Under the pieces are notes generated by a model. That model searched no databases, was not told where the DNA came from, and was given only the letters and a program-made list of their open reading frames with translations. Positions 48,513-57,206 of a stretch of DNA of 64,000 nucleotides are shown in pieces; the first letter of the stretch is position 1; each line of letters begins with the position of its first letter. Source of the DNA: Cognatitamlana sp035818475 (GTDB lineage Bacteria > Bacteroidota > Bacteroidia > Flavobacteriales > Flavobacteriaceae); NCBI RefSeq assembly GCF_035818475.1, contig NZ_JAYMGV010000005.1, forward strand, positions 62,001 through 126,000, in the 5' to 3' direction. A program made the position numbers and the translations under genes.

Positions 48513-48613
48513 CTGTCATCATTATTTTTTTTGATGACAGAATGATGACGGTTTGATGACAACCGTAGCATCAATAAATACATGTCTTCATCTATTCTGT
48601 CATCGTTTCATCA
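48513..48613. repeat. Iteron-like TGATGAC array and inverted repeat between helicase and primase genes
   Basis: TGATGAC occurs at 48532-48538, 48543-48549 and 48554-48560, phased exactly 11 bases. CTGTCATCA (48513-48521) pairs with TGATGACAG (48532-48540). TCATCGTTTCATCA occurs at about 48475 and again at about 48600, the latter inside the helicase gene end. Phased direct repeats next to replication genes are typical of an origin or autoregulatory site. Confidence 0.6.
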
Positions 48614-49797
48614 AAATTTTGGACTAAAAAATCCTTTTGAACTGTAAAATACCTTCCTTTGGCGTCTACCATAGTCATATCGCCATCAGTCCAAATCACA
48701 AATTTTTGATAGCTATTTGAATTATCTTTATTGGTCAGTTGCCAGTCCTTTTTTAGCAAGCGGCGTAACTGTGTTAAATCTGTTTTTACCCGGGTTCTAT
48801 TGAGAGCCAATAATGCATCCATTGGGCAGAGATCTACTGCTTCTAAATCAAACTTTTCAATCACATCCAATAAAATACTGGCCAGTTCCTTTTCTACCCG
48901 ATTACGGTTATTCTGTACCAACTTGGTCAGGGCTTTTGTTTTTATTTGATTTGGTGTAAACCACATACGGGTTACATGTTCTGAATGCATCTTACGGTTC
49001 GCTAGAAAATGCAGAAATGCTGGTATTTCTGTTATCAAATTTTCTAAGAAATGGGTATCTTCTTTGTCCAACACTGGTACTTTTATAACCCAGAACCGGG
49101 TTTCATTGGCATCTATCTTTATAAAGTTATCTTCATTATTACTACAGAGTATAAACTTTCCAAAAAATTCAACTTCCCGCTTGTCTTTTCCTTTCGCTTC
49201 CAGTTTGTTGATATTGGTTGTGCTCAGGTATTTTATACGTTCGGTCAGTTCTTCTTTGTTGAACAGGACTTCATCAATGCATATTAAGAGTTTATTGGCC
49301 CAATCTGCGTTGAACTGGCTGCTGAAACTATCATTGGTCAAATAAGTGAGGTTGTTCTCAAATATTTCCTTGAGCCATTTTAAAAAGGTGCTTTTTCCTG
49401 TGGAACGTTCTTTGGAAACCAAACATAAAATGGGTAGTACTTGTATGGGCTTTTGATATAATAATTGTAGATAATCCAACCCCAATTCAAAGTGCTTTCC
49501 GAAAATATGATTTACAAACTTTAGGGAGTTTGAAACAACACCCTCCTTGGGAGATTTCCCTAGTGGGTAATAAATATTATAGAAGCCCAGATATTCCTGT
49601 TTAAAATCTATATGATTTGGAATACAGGTGAATCCATCATATTTGGGTATTTTGCTTAGGTGGTCCTTGCCATGGTCTTGTTTGATAGTTTCCATATTCC
49701 AAGGCACTAAGATTTCATTAAAATGACCTGCTATGGTAGGTGCCTTGACTTTTTTATAATAGGATGTACCCACACGTATATATGGTATCTGTTTCAT
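48592..49797 (-). CDS. DUF5906/VirE-like primase-helicase of the mobilizable element
   Basis: 401 residues. A superfamily 3-like ATPase core with Walker A RSTGKSTFLKW (about 130-140), Walker B LLICIDEVLF and sensor ILCSNNEDNF. N-terminal 100 residues unique (ILVPWNMETIKQDHGKDHLS). This protein type is very common in Bacteroidota mobilizable elements and may unwind or re-initiate DNA after transfer. The HTH gene lies 26 bases upstream. The coding end runs into the iteron-like repeats. Confidence 0.85.
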   Translation of the reverse strand: MKQIPYIRVGTSYYKKVKAPTIAGHFNEILVPWNMETIKQDHGKDHLSKIPKYDGFTCIPNHIDFKQEYLGFYNIYYPLGKSPKEGVVSNSLKFVNHIFGKHFELGLDYLQLLYQKPIQVLPILCLVSKERSTGKSTFLKWLKEIFENNLTYLTNDSFSSQFNADWANKLLICIDEVLFNKEELTERIKYLSTTNINKLEAKGKDKREVEFFGKFILCSNNEDNFIKIDANETRFWVIKVPVLDKEDTHFLENLITEIPAFLHFLANRKMHSEHVTRMWFTPNQIKTKALTKLVQNNRNRVEKELASILLDVIEKFDLEAVDLCPMDALLALNRTRVKTDLTQLRRLLKKDWQLTNKDNSNSYQKFVIWTDGDMTMVDAKGRYFTVQKDFLVQNFDETMTE

Positions 49798-49823
49798 GTT
49801 AATAGTTTTTCTTATGGATACCC

Positions 49824-50111
49824 TTATCTTAATTTATTGCGATTGGTATAAATCAAGGCTTCTGCTTCGAGCTCCTGTTTTGATTTCCGGTTGTTTTGGA
49901 GTAACCAATCCACCAGTTTTTTCTTCTCAAAAAAGAGCATTTTGCCATTGGGCTTGGAGTGCGGAATCTTGCCGGAAGATGTTAGTTTATAGAGATAACT
50001 CCTTGATATACCTGTATAATCGCAGGTCTCATCAAAGGTCAATACTTCCTTATGGCCTATGAGCAGTTTTTCTAAACGATCTAATCGTTCAAGAATTAAT
50101 AAATTGTCCAT
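49824..50111 (-). CDS. Excisionase-like helix-turn-helix protein
   Basis: 95 residues with a MerR/HTH_17-type winged HTH (VLTFDETCDYTGISRSYLYK, LTSSGKIPHSKPNGKMLFFE), typical of excisionase-family proteins of Bacteroidota mobile elements. It probably controls excision or the helicase gene 26 bases downstream. Start at 50111 is the only plausible ATG. Confidence 0.88.
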   Translation of the reverse strand: MDNLLILERLDRLEKLLIGHKEVLTFDETCDYTGISRSYLYKLTSSGKIPHSKPNGKMLFFEKKKLVDWLLQNNRKSKQELEAEALIYTNRNKLR

Positions 50112-50434
50112 TCTAATTTGTTTTAAAGTTTATAAAATGAACAAAAGCGCTTTTGTTTTTCCCTTTTGGGTGTTTGGAAATAAAAGTATAAAAATAGGAT
50201 AATGAAAGAAGAAACTAGCTTTATTAGTTATTCACAAAATACTTATATACAACAATTTAACTTAATTTAAGATAAATTTCATTACAATAATAAACTATAA
50301 TTTTTTATGAAATTATTTGATACCATTTGGCTATAATATAAATTGCTCTAAAGTCTGATATTTAGACTGTTTTTGAGTTATTAACAATAGAAACGGTAAA
50401 GAATTAATTTTTCTACTCTAAGGAACGGCTATTT
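50112..50434. other. 323-base gap between HTH gene and integrase 3' end
   Basis: AT-rich with homopolymer runs. I see no gene, strong hairpin or repeat. It probably holds the promoter of the HTH-helicase-primase-mob operon, read leftward. Confidence 0.3.
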
Positions 50435-51601
50435 TCATTCTACCCCATCTAATTCCAGTTCTAATTTTTGAATCAAATTAGCAGCTTCCTTCATTTTCTT
50501 GTCTATGATTTTGGCATATATTTCTGTGGTTCTAATTTCTTTGTGTCCCAATCGCTTAGAAACCGTATAAATATCTGCTCCATTTTCCAAAAGCAAGACT
50601 GCATTTGTATGCCTAGCTGAATGAAATGTAATATGTTTAGTTATACCTGCAAACATACACCATCGCAATAATTGAAGATTCATATGAGCACTATAACGAA
50701 GTCCTTTAAATACGCGTGCTTTAGAATCTTGCCTTTTCCCCAAGAGCTCTCTTGCTTGTTCAGATATATACAAGTATTCAACACCATCCGTTTTCTTTTG
50801 TTGAAATACAATACGGTAAATGTCATTTCCTGAATTATCTATCCCCTCTTCTCGTACCTCAGACCATTTTAGTTTATTAACATCAGACCACCGAATCCCT
50901 GTCAGAGCTGAAAAAAGAAAGGCACGCTTTAGCAAAGGAATAGAACACCGCGTTTCAGCTAATTTTTGAAGCTCATCAGAGGTAAGATATTCTCTCGTCG
51001 ATTCACCCATTGTGAACCCTTTAACTTTTTTGATTAGATTTTCTTTTAAATAACCTTCATCAAACGCGGCATTTAAACAAGCTTTGAATTTATTAAAGTA
51101 AGTGTGCTTAGTATTTTGCGATAATCTTTTTTTACTTTTAGTAACAGCAACCGTATCGAGATATTTCCTAAACCCTTTAATAAAATCTACGTCAACATCA
51201 TTAAAGGTAATATGTTCTGGACAATATTTCTCTAAGTGTTTTTGAGCAGCATCCCAATTATCATAGTTACCCTTGGTTTGATAACGTTCTTCTTTCTTCA
51301 TTTCATAAAAATCCAATAATGTTGTCTTACCCTTATGGGTATTTTGGATTTTAAATTTTCCTTGATAAATATCTGCTTGTCTTATTGCCAATATTTGTTT
51401 AGCTAATTCAAGTTTCTCTTTGTTCTTTTTCTTTTCATCAGCAGATATTGGGTTCTCAATCAAATAAAGTTGTAAGTACTCATAATCTCTGAGATGTCTT
51501 ATTTTACCATTAGCTAGGGTTTTGAAGCCTTTATAATATTCGATATAAAGACTTTGCTTTCCCGACTTTAATTTTTTCTTTCTTAGATGAGCTTTTATCA
51601 T
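50435..51601 (-). CDS. Tyrosine site-specific integrase
   Basis: Start ATG 51601 (MIKAHLRKKKLKSGKQSLYI) is chosen over 51712, whose extra residues are hydrophobic/Cys-rich and unlike integrases; product 388 residues. N-terminal arm and SAM-like domain (1 to about 190), then the catalytic domain: Arg in ALTGIRWSDVNKL, HxxR in FHSARHTNAVLLL, His in GHKEIRTTEIYAKI and the nucleophile Tyr in the same segment. Belongs to the Bacteroidota integrase family of mobilizable elements. It is transcribed away from mnmE, whose 3' end is about 160 bases upstream of this start. Confidence 0.92.
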   Translation of the reverse strand: MIKAHLRKKKLKSGKQSLYIEYYKGFKTLANGKIRHLRDYEYLQLYLIENPISADEKKKNKEKLELAKQILAIRQADIYQGKFKIQNTHKGKTTLLDFYEMKKEERYQTKGNYDNWDAAQKHLEKYCPEHITFNDVDVDFIKGFRKYLDTVAVTKSKKRLSQNTKHTYFNKFKACLNAAFDEGYLKENLIKKVKGFTMGESTREYLTSDELQKLAETRCSIPLLKRAFLFSALTGIRWSDVNKLKWSEVREEGIDNSGNDIYRIVFQQKKTDGVEYLYISEQARELLGKRQDSKARVFKGLRYSAHMNLQLLRWCMFAGITKHITFHSARHTNAVLLLENGADIYTVSKRLGHKEIRTTEIYAKIIDKKMKEAANLIQKLELELDGVE

Positions 51602-51604
51602 TGC

Positions 51605-51652
51605 GACACAAATTTTTGTGTCTCGGCATTTTTGAGACACACATGAGACACA
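51605..51652. repeat. GAGACACA repeats at the integrase promoter, possible arm sites
   Basis: GACACAAA-TT-TTTGTGTC (51605-51622) is an 18-base palindrome. GAGACACA occurs at 51634-51641 and 51645-51652, 11 bases apart, and inverted as TGTGTCTC at 51617-51624. They lie just upstream of the integrase ATG, where integrase arm-type sites or autoregulatory operators often occur. Confidence 0.5.
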
Positions 51653-51761
51653 AAAAAGTACTAAAAATGAGATATAAAAAGAAATTATAAACCAAAAAGT
51701 TTTCAACAACAATTTGATTTACAACTAATTAACACCAAATAGCATCAAATAAAATTACTGT

Positions 51762-53162
51762 CTATTTGCCAATACAAAAATTAGCAAAAATATTGCCTAA
51801 CAGATCATCATTAGATATCTCGCCTGTTATTTCTCCAAAATAATACAGGGCCTGACGGATGTCTATGGCTAATAAATCACCCGACAATCCGGTGTCTAAT
51901 CCTTCTTTTACTTTAGCAACTTCTTCCAGTGCTTTTAACAAGGCATCATAATGTCTGGTATTGGTAACTATGGTATCATTATTTCTTAAGGCCCCTGTAT
52001 TTACAAAGCCTAACAGGGTGTTTTTAAGTGCTTCAACCCCTTTCTTGGTTTTGGCAGAAATAAGTTTGATATCCTTAATACTCGCTGTAAGCTCATGCAG
52101 CTCTTTTTCTGAAATAGCGTCAATTTTATTAGCAATAACCACCAGAGGTTTTTGGGGGTATTTGTTCTTAATTTTTTCTATTTCAATTGCTATGGCTTCA
52201 ATAGATGATTTTTGGGCAAAAATGGATTCGGCATCAAATAAATAGATAATTACCTGTGCCTGGTCAATCTTCTCAAAGGTCTTTTTAATACCTATACTTT
52301 CTACAACATCTTGAGTATCTCTTATACCTGCTGTATCTATAAACCTAAAACCTATACCTCCAATAGATATTTCATCTTCTATAGCGTCTCTGGTGGTTCC
52401 TGCTATATCAGATACTATAGCGCGTTCTTCGTTTAACAAAGCGTTCAGCAAGGTTGATTTCCCCACATTGGGTTCTCCTACAATAGCCACGGGAATACCA
52501 TTTTTAATAACGTTCCCAACAGCAAACGAGTCTACCAATCGTTTTAGAACCAACATAATACGATCTATGAGATCTTTAAACTGGGTCCGATCAGCAAACT
52601 CCACATCTTCCTCCGCAAAATCAAGCTCCAATTCTATAAGAGACGCAAAGTTTAAAAGCTCTTCTCGGAGCTTAGCAATTTCAGATGAAAAACCGCCTCG
52701 CATCTGCTTCATAGCAATTTGATGGCTGGCCTCATTATCACTTGAAATAAGGTCTGCCACGGCTTCTGCCTGTGACAGGTCTAATTTTCCGTTTAAAAAC
52801 GCACGTAAGGTAAACTCTCCGGCCGTGGCCATTCTACAGCCTTTTCTAAGAAACAATTGAATGATTTCCTGTTGTATATAACTGGAGCCATGACATGATA
52901 TTTCAATAACATCTTCTCCTGTATAAGAATTTGGATTTCTAAAGACCGATACCAATACCTCATCAATAGTTCTGTTATCATCCATGATGTGCCCCAAATG
53001 GATGGTATGCGTTTTTTGATCATCAAGCTTTTTTTTACTTGTAACAGATTGAAAGCATTGGTCTGCAATCTCTACCGCAGTTTTCCCGGATAATCTAATT
53101 ACTGCAATAGCTCCGGCCCCTGATGGAGTAGCTAATGCCACTATGGTATCTTCATTAATCAT
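51762..53162 (-). CDS. mnmE: tRNA uridine-5-carboxymethylaminomethyl(34) synthesis GTPase MnmE
   Basis: 466 residues, usual length. N-terminal folate-binding domain (MINEDTIVALATPSGAGAIA), GTPase domain with GEPNVGKST (G1), DIAGTTRD (G2), DTAG (G3) and ANKID (G4), and the C-terminal catalytic FCIGK, complete. With MnmG it modifies U34 of several tRNAs. The element integrase gene lies about 160 bases past the stop; the coding end is intact, so insertion did not break the gene or restored its end. Confidence 0.97.
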   Translation of the reverse strand: MINEDTIVALATPSGAGAIAVIRLSGKTAVEIADQCFQSVTSKKKLDDQKTHTIHLGHIMDDNRTIDEVLVSVFRNPNSYTGEDVIEISCHGSSYIQQEIIQLFLRKGCRMATAGEFTLRAFLNGKLDLSQAEAVADLISSDNEASHQIAMKQMRGGFSSEIAKLREELLNFASLIELELDFAEEDVEFADRTQFKDLIDRIMLVLKRLVDSFAVGNVIKNGIPVAIVGEPNVGKSTLLNALLNEERAIVSDIAGTTRDAIEDEISIGGIGFRFIDTAGIRDTQDVVESIGIKKTFEKIDQAQVIIYLFDAESIFAQKSSIEAIAIEIEKIKNKYPQKPLVVIANKIDAISEKELHELTASIKDIKLISAKTKKGVEALKNTLLGFVNTGALRNNDTIVTNTRHYDALLKALEEVAKVKEGLDTGLSGDLLAIDIRQALYYFGEITGEISNDDLLGNIFANFCIGK

Positions 53163-53297
53163 AAGACAAAAATACTAAAATTGAAGGGTCTATCCCCCAT
53201 CCTGTAAAAGATTCGTAATACATCTTATACTAATATGATAATATCTTTAAAGCCTATGATTAACAATTTATTAACGTCCGTTATATCTATTTTAATG

Positions 53298-53305
53298 TAA
53301 TTTTG
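53298..53305 (+). promoter_or_regulatory. Possible -7 element of the 142-residue protein gene
   Basis: TAATTTTG matches TAnnTTTG and lies 99 bases before the ATG at 53404, in the gap divergent from mnmE. No clear -33 TTG at the right spacing. Confidence 0.3.
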
Positions 53306-53403
53306 CCAATCATTTTAGTCTTGATCAGTTAAGGCCATTGAACCATAATTATAACTTCTAACCAATTAAAAAACGACATAAGAAGTATATAATTTAGTTT
53401 AAG

Positions 53404-53832
53404 ATGAAAACCATTGAATCTGTTTTTTCAAACCATGTTGTAAAATCAACAAACAAAGCGTTGGGTGACGTATTTTATTTTAGCCATTTTGCAATTATAG
53501 AGTTTAATGAAGGGGTACATATTGATATTCATAATTCTACTGGGATCCTGGATGACCTGATTGACTATTTTGGTGTTTCCAGGCCTTTTGGCATTATATC
53601 CAATCGTATAAACTCCTATTCAGTGGATATTCTGGATGCCAAATCTATTGTTAATAAAATTGAAAATTTACATACTTATGCTGTAGTAGCACATGATCTA
53701 GCCAGTCAAATGAGTGCTGAAATTGAACGCTCATTTTGTCTTTCTGAAAACATTATATACAGTTGTTTAGATGAAGCTATTTACAAGGTGTACGATAAAG
53801 TAAAAGGTGAAATGATAACCTACTCAGACTAA
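53404..53832 (+). CDS. Uncharacterised 142-residue cytoplasmic protein
   Basis: No signal peptide or TM segment. The mixed alpha/beta pattern (FYFSHFAIIEFNEGVHIDIH, LDDLIDYFGVSRPFGIISNR) is reminiscent of STAS/SpoIIAA-like domains, which flavobacteria carry as stand-alone small proteins, but no diagnostic motif is visible. It converges on the CvfB gene with a 9-base overlap of the two coding ends (53824-53832). Confidence 0.6.
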   Translation: MKTIESVFSNHVVKSTNKALGDVFYFSHFAIIEFNEGVHIDIHNSTGILDDLIDYFGVSRPFGIISNRINSYSVDILDAKSIVNKIENLHTYAVVAHDLASQMSAEIERSFCLSENIIYSCLDEAIYKVYDKVKGEMITYSD

Positions 53833-54654
53833 ATAAATACCATCCGGTTTAATCTCAATTTGACGTTTTTTATATAAAGTCCCAACAGCTTTTTTAAAGT
53901 TCTTCTTACTCATTTGAAGGCGATCTTTTATGGCATCCGGACTTGATTTGTCCGTAAGGTTTAAATAACCACTATTATCCTGGAGCTCTTGTACTATACG
54001 CATTGCATTAGGCTCTATATTGCGATATCCTACCTGTCCCAGAGTGATATCTAATTTATTACCGGGACGAATTTTATTAACGATCCCTTTTAGTTTATCT
54101 CCAACACTGATATCCTTGAAAATATTGTCCTTATAAATTAAACCTGAATGTGTTTTATTCACTATAACATTCATACCGATATCAGATGGATGCGATACTA
54201 TTAAATCTACTTCATCAAACAGTTTAACTGTTAGCGTTTTATTATCTAAAAACCTGTTGGTTTTACTTGATGCTACTAACCTGTTTGTTTTTTCATCTAA
54301 ATAACAGTGTACCAAATACCAACCTCCCGGTTTCATTTTAAAAGCTTGTTCTTTAAATGGGCAAAATAGTTCTTTAACCAGGCCCCAATCTAAAAACGCG
54401 CCATAATCTGTTATTTGATTACAACGTAATAAGGCAAAATCATCACGCCTTATATAGGGGATGTCTGTTGTGGCTACCGGACGTTCCTCATTATCCAAAT
54501 ACACAAAAACATCCAGCTTATCCCATATCTTAAATGATTCCGGTACATACCTGTTGGGAAGTAAAACCTCATTATCTTCATCATCTATTAAATATACACC
54601 ATGATTCGATTCGCGAAGTATTTCAAGTGTATTGACCTGTCCTAATTTTATCAT
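53824..54654 (-). CDS. CvfB-type S1-like RNA-binding protein
   Basis: 276 residues, usual family length. Three S1-like barrels (1-65, 70-140 with DYGAFLDWGLVKELFCPFKE, and 145-210 with GLIYKDNIFKDISVGDKLKG) then a C-terminal winged helix (SPDAIKDRLQMSKKNFKKAV, GTLYKKRQIEIKPDGIYLV). This is the CvfB/YitL layout, a family affecting gene expression through RNA binding. Monocistronic, converging with the 142-residue protein gene. Confidence 0.9.
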   Translation of the reverse strand: MIKLGQVNTLEILRESNHGVYLIDDEDNEVLLPNRYVPESFKIWDKLDVFVYLDNEERPVATTDIPYIRRDDFALLRCNQITDYGAFLDWGLVKELFCPFKEQAFKMKPGGWYLVHCYLDEKTNRLVASSKTNRFLDNKTLTVKLFDEVDLIVSHPSDIGMNVIVNKTHSGLIYKDNIFKDISVGDKLKGIVNKIRPGNKLDITLGQVGYRNIEPNAMRIVQELQDNSGYLNLTDKSSPDAIKDRLQMSKKNFKKAVGTLYKKRQIEIKPDGIYLV

Positions 54655-54746
54655 GATGCAAAGGTAATGATATTAAAGAAAGTTGACTTTATAGATGGTC
54701 ATAAAAACCATATTGAAATTGTAGCTCAATACCTGTAAATTCAGAG

Positions 54747-54775
54747 CAAAAAAAAACGCTACTTGATGTAGCGTT
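54747..54775 (-). terminator. Intrinsic terminator of the DUF2853 gene
   Basis: AACGCTAC-ATCAA-GTAGCGTT read on the minus strand, perfect 8-bp stem followed by eight or more Ts, 26 bases past the stop at 54801. Confidence 0.85.
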
Positions 54776-54800
54776 ATTATATTATAAACCTATATAGGTT

Positions 54801-55139
54801 TTAGTATGCTGATTCCTTACCAAAATGCTTAGTCAGTAAATAATAAACAACAGCTCTGTATTTATTTCTGTTTGATTGACCATACTGCTCCATAACTGCT
54901 GCAATACCTTTGTCTAAATCAGCACTATCACTTAATCCTAATTTTTTAATCAAGAAATTACTTTTTACAGTTGCTAATTCTGATTCGTCAGAACCAGAAA
55001 CAGTTGAAGAGTCTGCATTATATATTGATGGGCCACAACCAATTGTAACTTTAGTTAGTAAATCCATATCTGCCTCAACTCCACATTTGTCTTTTAAATC
55101 TGCAGCGTATTTTGCAATAAGTTCATCTCTTTTACTCAT
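54801..55139 (-). CDS. DUF2853 family protein
   Basis: 112 residues, cytoplasmic and all-helical (MSKRDELIAKYAADLKDKCG, FLIKKLGLSDSADLDKGIAA, YRAVVYYLLTKHFGKESAY). Matches the small DUF2853 proteins common in Bacteroidota and Proteobacteria; function unknown. Monocistronic with a strong terminator. Confidence 0.85.
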   Translation of the reverse strand: MSKRDELIAKYAADLKDKCGVEADMDLLTKVTIGCGPSIYNADSSTVSGSDESELATVKSNFLIKKLGLSDSADLDKGIAAVMEQYGQSNRNKYRAVVYYLLTKHFGKESAY

Positions 55140-55237
55140 AATGATTGTCCTTTTAATGTGTTTGTAAAATATTTAATAATAACTGTTTTTAAAGATAACT
55201 AAATTTAAGACACACCACTTACGGAAAAGTCACATTA

Positions 55238-56998
55238 TTATTTAATAAATTCAAAATATTTTAGAAGCACACTGTCGTTCATTTCTTTGGGTGTAAATAT
55301 CTCCAATAACCCGGGAGATCTATCTTCTGAATAAAACGATTGTAACGCAAAGTCCAAATCCTCTTCATTGGAAACAGCATGGTATACAAACCCATACATC
55401 TCACACAAATGCTTAGCCGAAAACTTATGATTGGTTTCAAAATAGGTATTGAAATTCTCAGTATTTTTATGTCCCGGTAAAATCCTAAAAATCCCACCTC
55501 CCTGATTGTTAATCACTATAATCCTGAAGTTATTTGGAATATGGTTATTCCACAATGCATTACTGTCATACAAAAAGCTCAAATCCCCGGTAATAAAAAC
55601 GGTGGGCTTCTTTCTTGATACAGCGCAACCAATGGCCGTAGAAGTGCTTCCGTCTATACCACTGGTACCTCTATTGCAATACACTTCCAGCGTATTGTTA
55701 ATTTCAAATAATTGTGTGTATCTAATTGCTGAGCTATTACCAACCTGTAAAATGTGATGATCCGGAACAGATTTCAACACTTTATTAAATACCATAAAAT
55801 CTGAAAAGGGAATTTGCTCTGCATAACGCTTATGCTTTTGTAATCGCCTTTGTTTTACTTTAATCCACTCAGCTTTATACACGCTTTTTGAAGCGTTTAA
55901 AACATTAGGTAAAAAGGCTTCAAAAAATTGATTCGGATCGGCTTTAATATGCTTAGTTAAACTAAAGAATGTATCATTAGCCTTTTTAGGATCAATATGC
56001 CAATGGCTTTTTGGTCGGTATTTGCGCAAAAGCTGTTTTATCTTTTTTGAAACAATTAAACCCCCAAAAGTCACCAATACTTCTGGCTGCAAATCTTCTT
56101 GCCCGGCCTCAGTTAACGGTGCTATGAGTTGGTCTATATTTGGGAAAAAACCAGAGTGGTACAAATTTGAAGTGGTTTCTGTTAATACTATAACACTAGC
56201 ATCTTCTGCCAATTTATCAAGCCACTTTCTTTCTATTTGATCCGGGTAATTAACACCTACTAAAATCATTTTTTTTGAAGCAGCATGCCACTCCTCTAAA
56301 CAGGATTCTAAAATATAATCTTCAATATCTGAGGTTTCTGCCTCAGTATCAACAGTCTTTGGGGACACACTTAATGTGTTAACCCTATCGTACAGGGGCT
56401 CATCAAAAGGGATATTTATATGTACAGGGCCTTTATCTATAATTGCTGCATTAATAGCCTTATTAATATATTCTTCGTTATACGTTTGAATATCCTTTTG
56501 CAAACCCAGTAAACGTTCAACCTTATTTTCCAGGTTCTTTAAAATGGGCAAGTCCTCCCCTTCTAAAGTGTTTTTGGCTTCTTTTATATCCAACTTCAGG
56601 TTAGCCGAAAATAGAATATGATTTTCAAAAACATGTTTTTGATTTATGGTTTGTCCATCTCCAACGCCTATTAAATGTTTAGGCCGGTCTGCCGATAAAA
56701 CAACTAACGGAATATTACTATAAAACGCCTCAGCCACAGCCGGGTAATAATTTAGTAATGCACTACCTGAGGTACATACAACTGCCGTAGGTTCTTGTGT
56801 CTGCTGAGCAATACCTAAAGCGAAAAATGCAGCACATCGCTCATCAATTATACTGTAACATTTAAAATAGTCATCATGTGTGAAACCTATAGTCAAAGGT
56901 GCATTTCTACTTCCGGGAGAAATTATTATATGCTTTATCCCCTTTAGTTTACACAACTGAATTACAGTTTGCGCAAGAGGAATTTTAGGGTAAGTCAT
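55238..56998 (-). CDS. menD: 2-succinyl-5-enolpyruvyl-6-hydroxy-3-cyclohexene-1-carboxylate synthase (MenD)
   Basis: 586 residues. ThDP-enzyme layout: N-terminal Pyr domain (ISPGSRNAPLTIGFTHDDYF, ERCAAFFALGIAQQT), central domain, C-terminal PP domain (NRGTSGIDGSTSTAIGCA, FITGDLSFLYDSNALWNN with the GDLSFLYD metal site). It joins 2-oxoglutarate to isochorismate in menaquinone synthesis. It follows menF by 208 bases on the same strand. Menaquinol would feed NrfH. Confidence 0.96.
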   Translation of the reverse strand: MTYPKIPLAQTVIQLCKLKGIKHIIISPGSRNAPLTIGFTHDDYFKCYSIIDERCAAFFALGIAQQTQEPTAVVCTSGSALLNYYPAVAEAFYSNIPLVVLSADRPKHLIGVGDGQTINQKHVFENHILFSANLKLDIKEAKNTLEGEDLPILKNLENKVERLLGLQKDIQTYNEEYINKAINAAIIDKGPVHINIPFDEPLYDRVNTLSVSPKTVDTEAETSDIEDYILESCLEEWHAASKKMILVGVNYPDQIERKWLDKLAEDASVIVLTETTSNLYHSGFFPNIDQLIAPLTEAGQEDLQPEVLVTFGGLIVSKKIKQLLRKYRPKSHWHIDPKKANDTFFSLTKHIKADPNQFFEAFLPNVLNASKSVYKAEWIKVKQRRLQKHKRYAEQIPFSDFMVFNKVLKSVPDHHILQVGNSSAIRYTQLFEINNTLEVYCNRGTSGIDGSTSTAIGCAVSRKKPTVFITGDLSFLYDSNALWNNHIPNNFRIIVINNQGGGIFRILPGHKNTENFNTYFETNHKFSAKHLCEMYGFVYHAVSNEEDLDFALQSFYSEDRSPGLLEIFTPKEMNDSVLLKYFEFIK

Positions 56999-57206
56999 TA
57001 AAAATGAATTGCTTAGAATAAAATACTACATAGTTAATTCTACAACCTGTTCAAGGGTAATTGAGACTTTCAATATTTAGTAACTCTTTTAGTATCTAAA
57101 TACATCTCAGCTAAACCCTTCAATAAACAACTATTACGTGTTTTTTCAAGTTTAAAATTACTATTTCAATATTCAAAAATAAGAAATAGGGCGTTAATTA
57201 AATGCG

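Larger units (their letters stand above)
45850..51652 (-). mobile_element. Integrative mobilizable element beside mnmE (boundaries approximate)
   Basis: A compact minus-strand module carries, in transcription order, tyrosine integrase, excisionase-like HTH, DUF5906-type helicase, TOPRIM primase, MobC, relaxase and a small membrane protein. No type IV secretion genes are present, so it would need a helper for transfer. The integrase end lies about 100 bases from the mnmE 3' end. I could not find a matching direct repeat at the other side, so the left boundary and any cargo between 33 and 45.8 kb remain undefined. Confidence 0.8.

Noticed and set aside
45790..51780. Direct-repeat attachment sites for the mobilizable element
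   Set aside because: I looked for a second copy of the mnmE 3' end sequence (TATTTGCCAATACAAAA) to the left of the element and found none that I could support.
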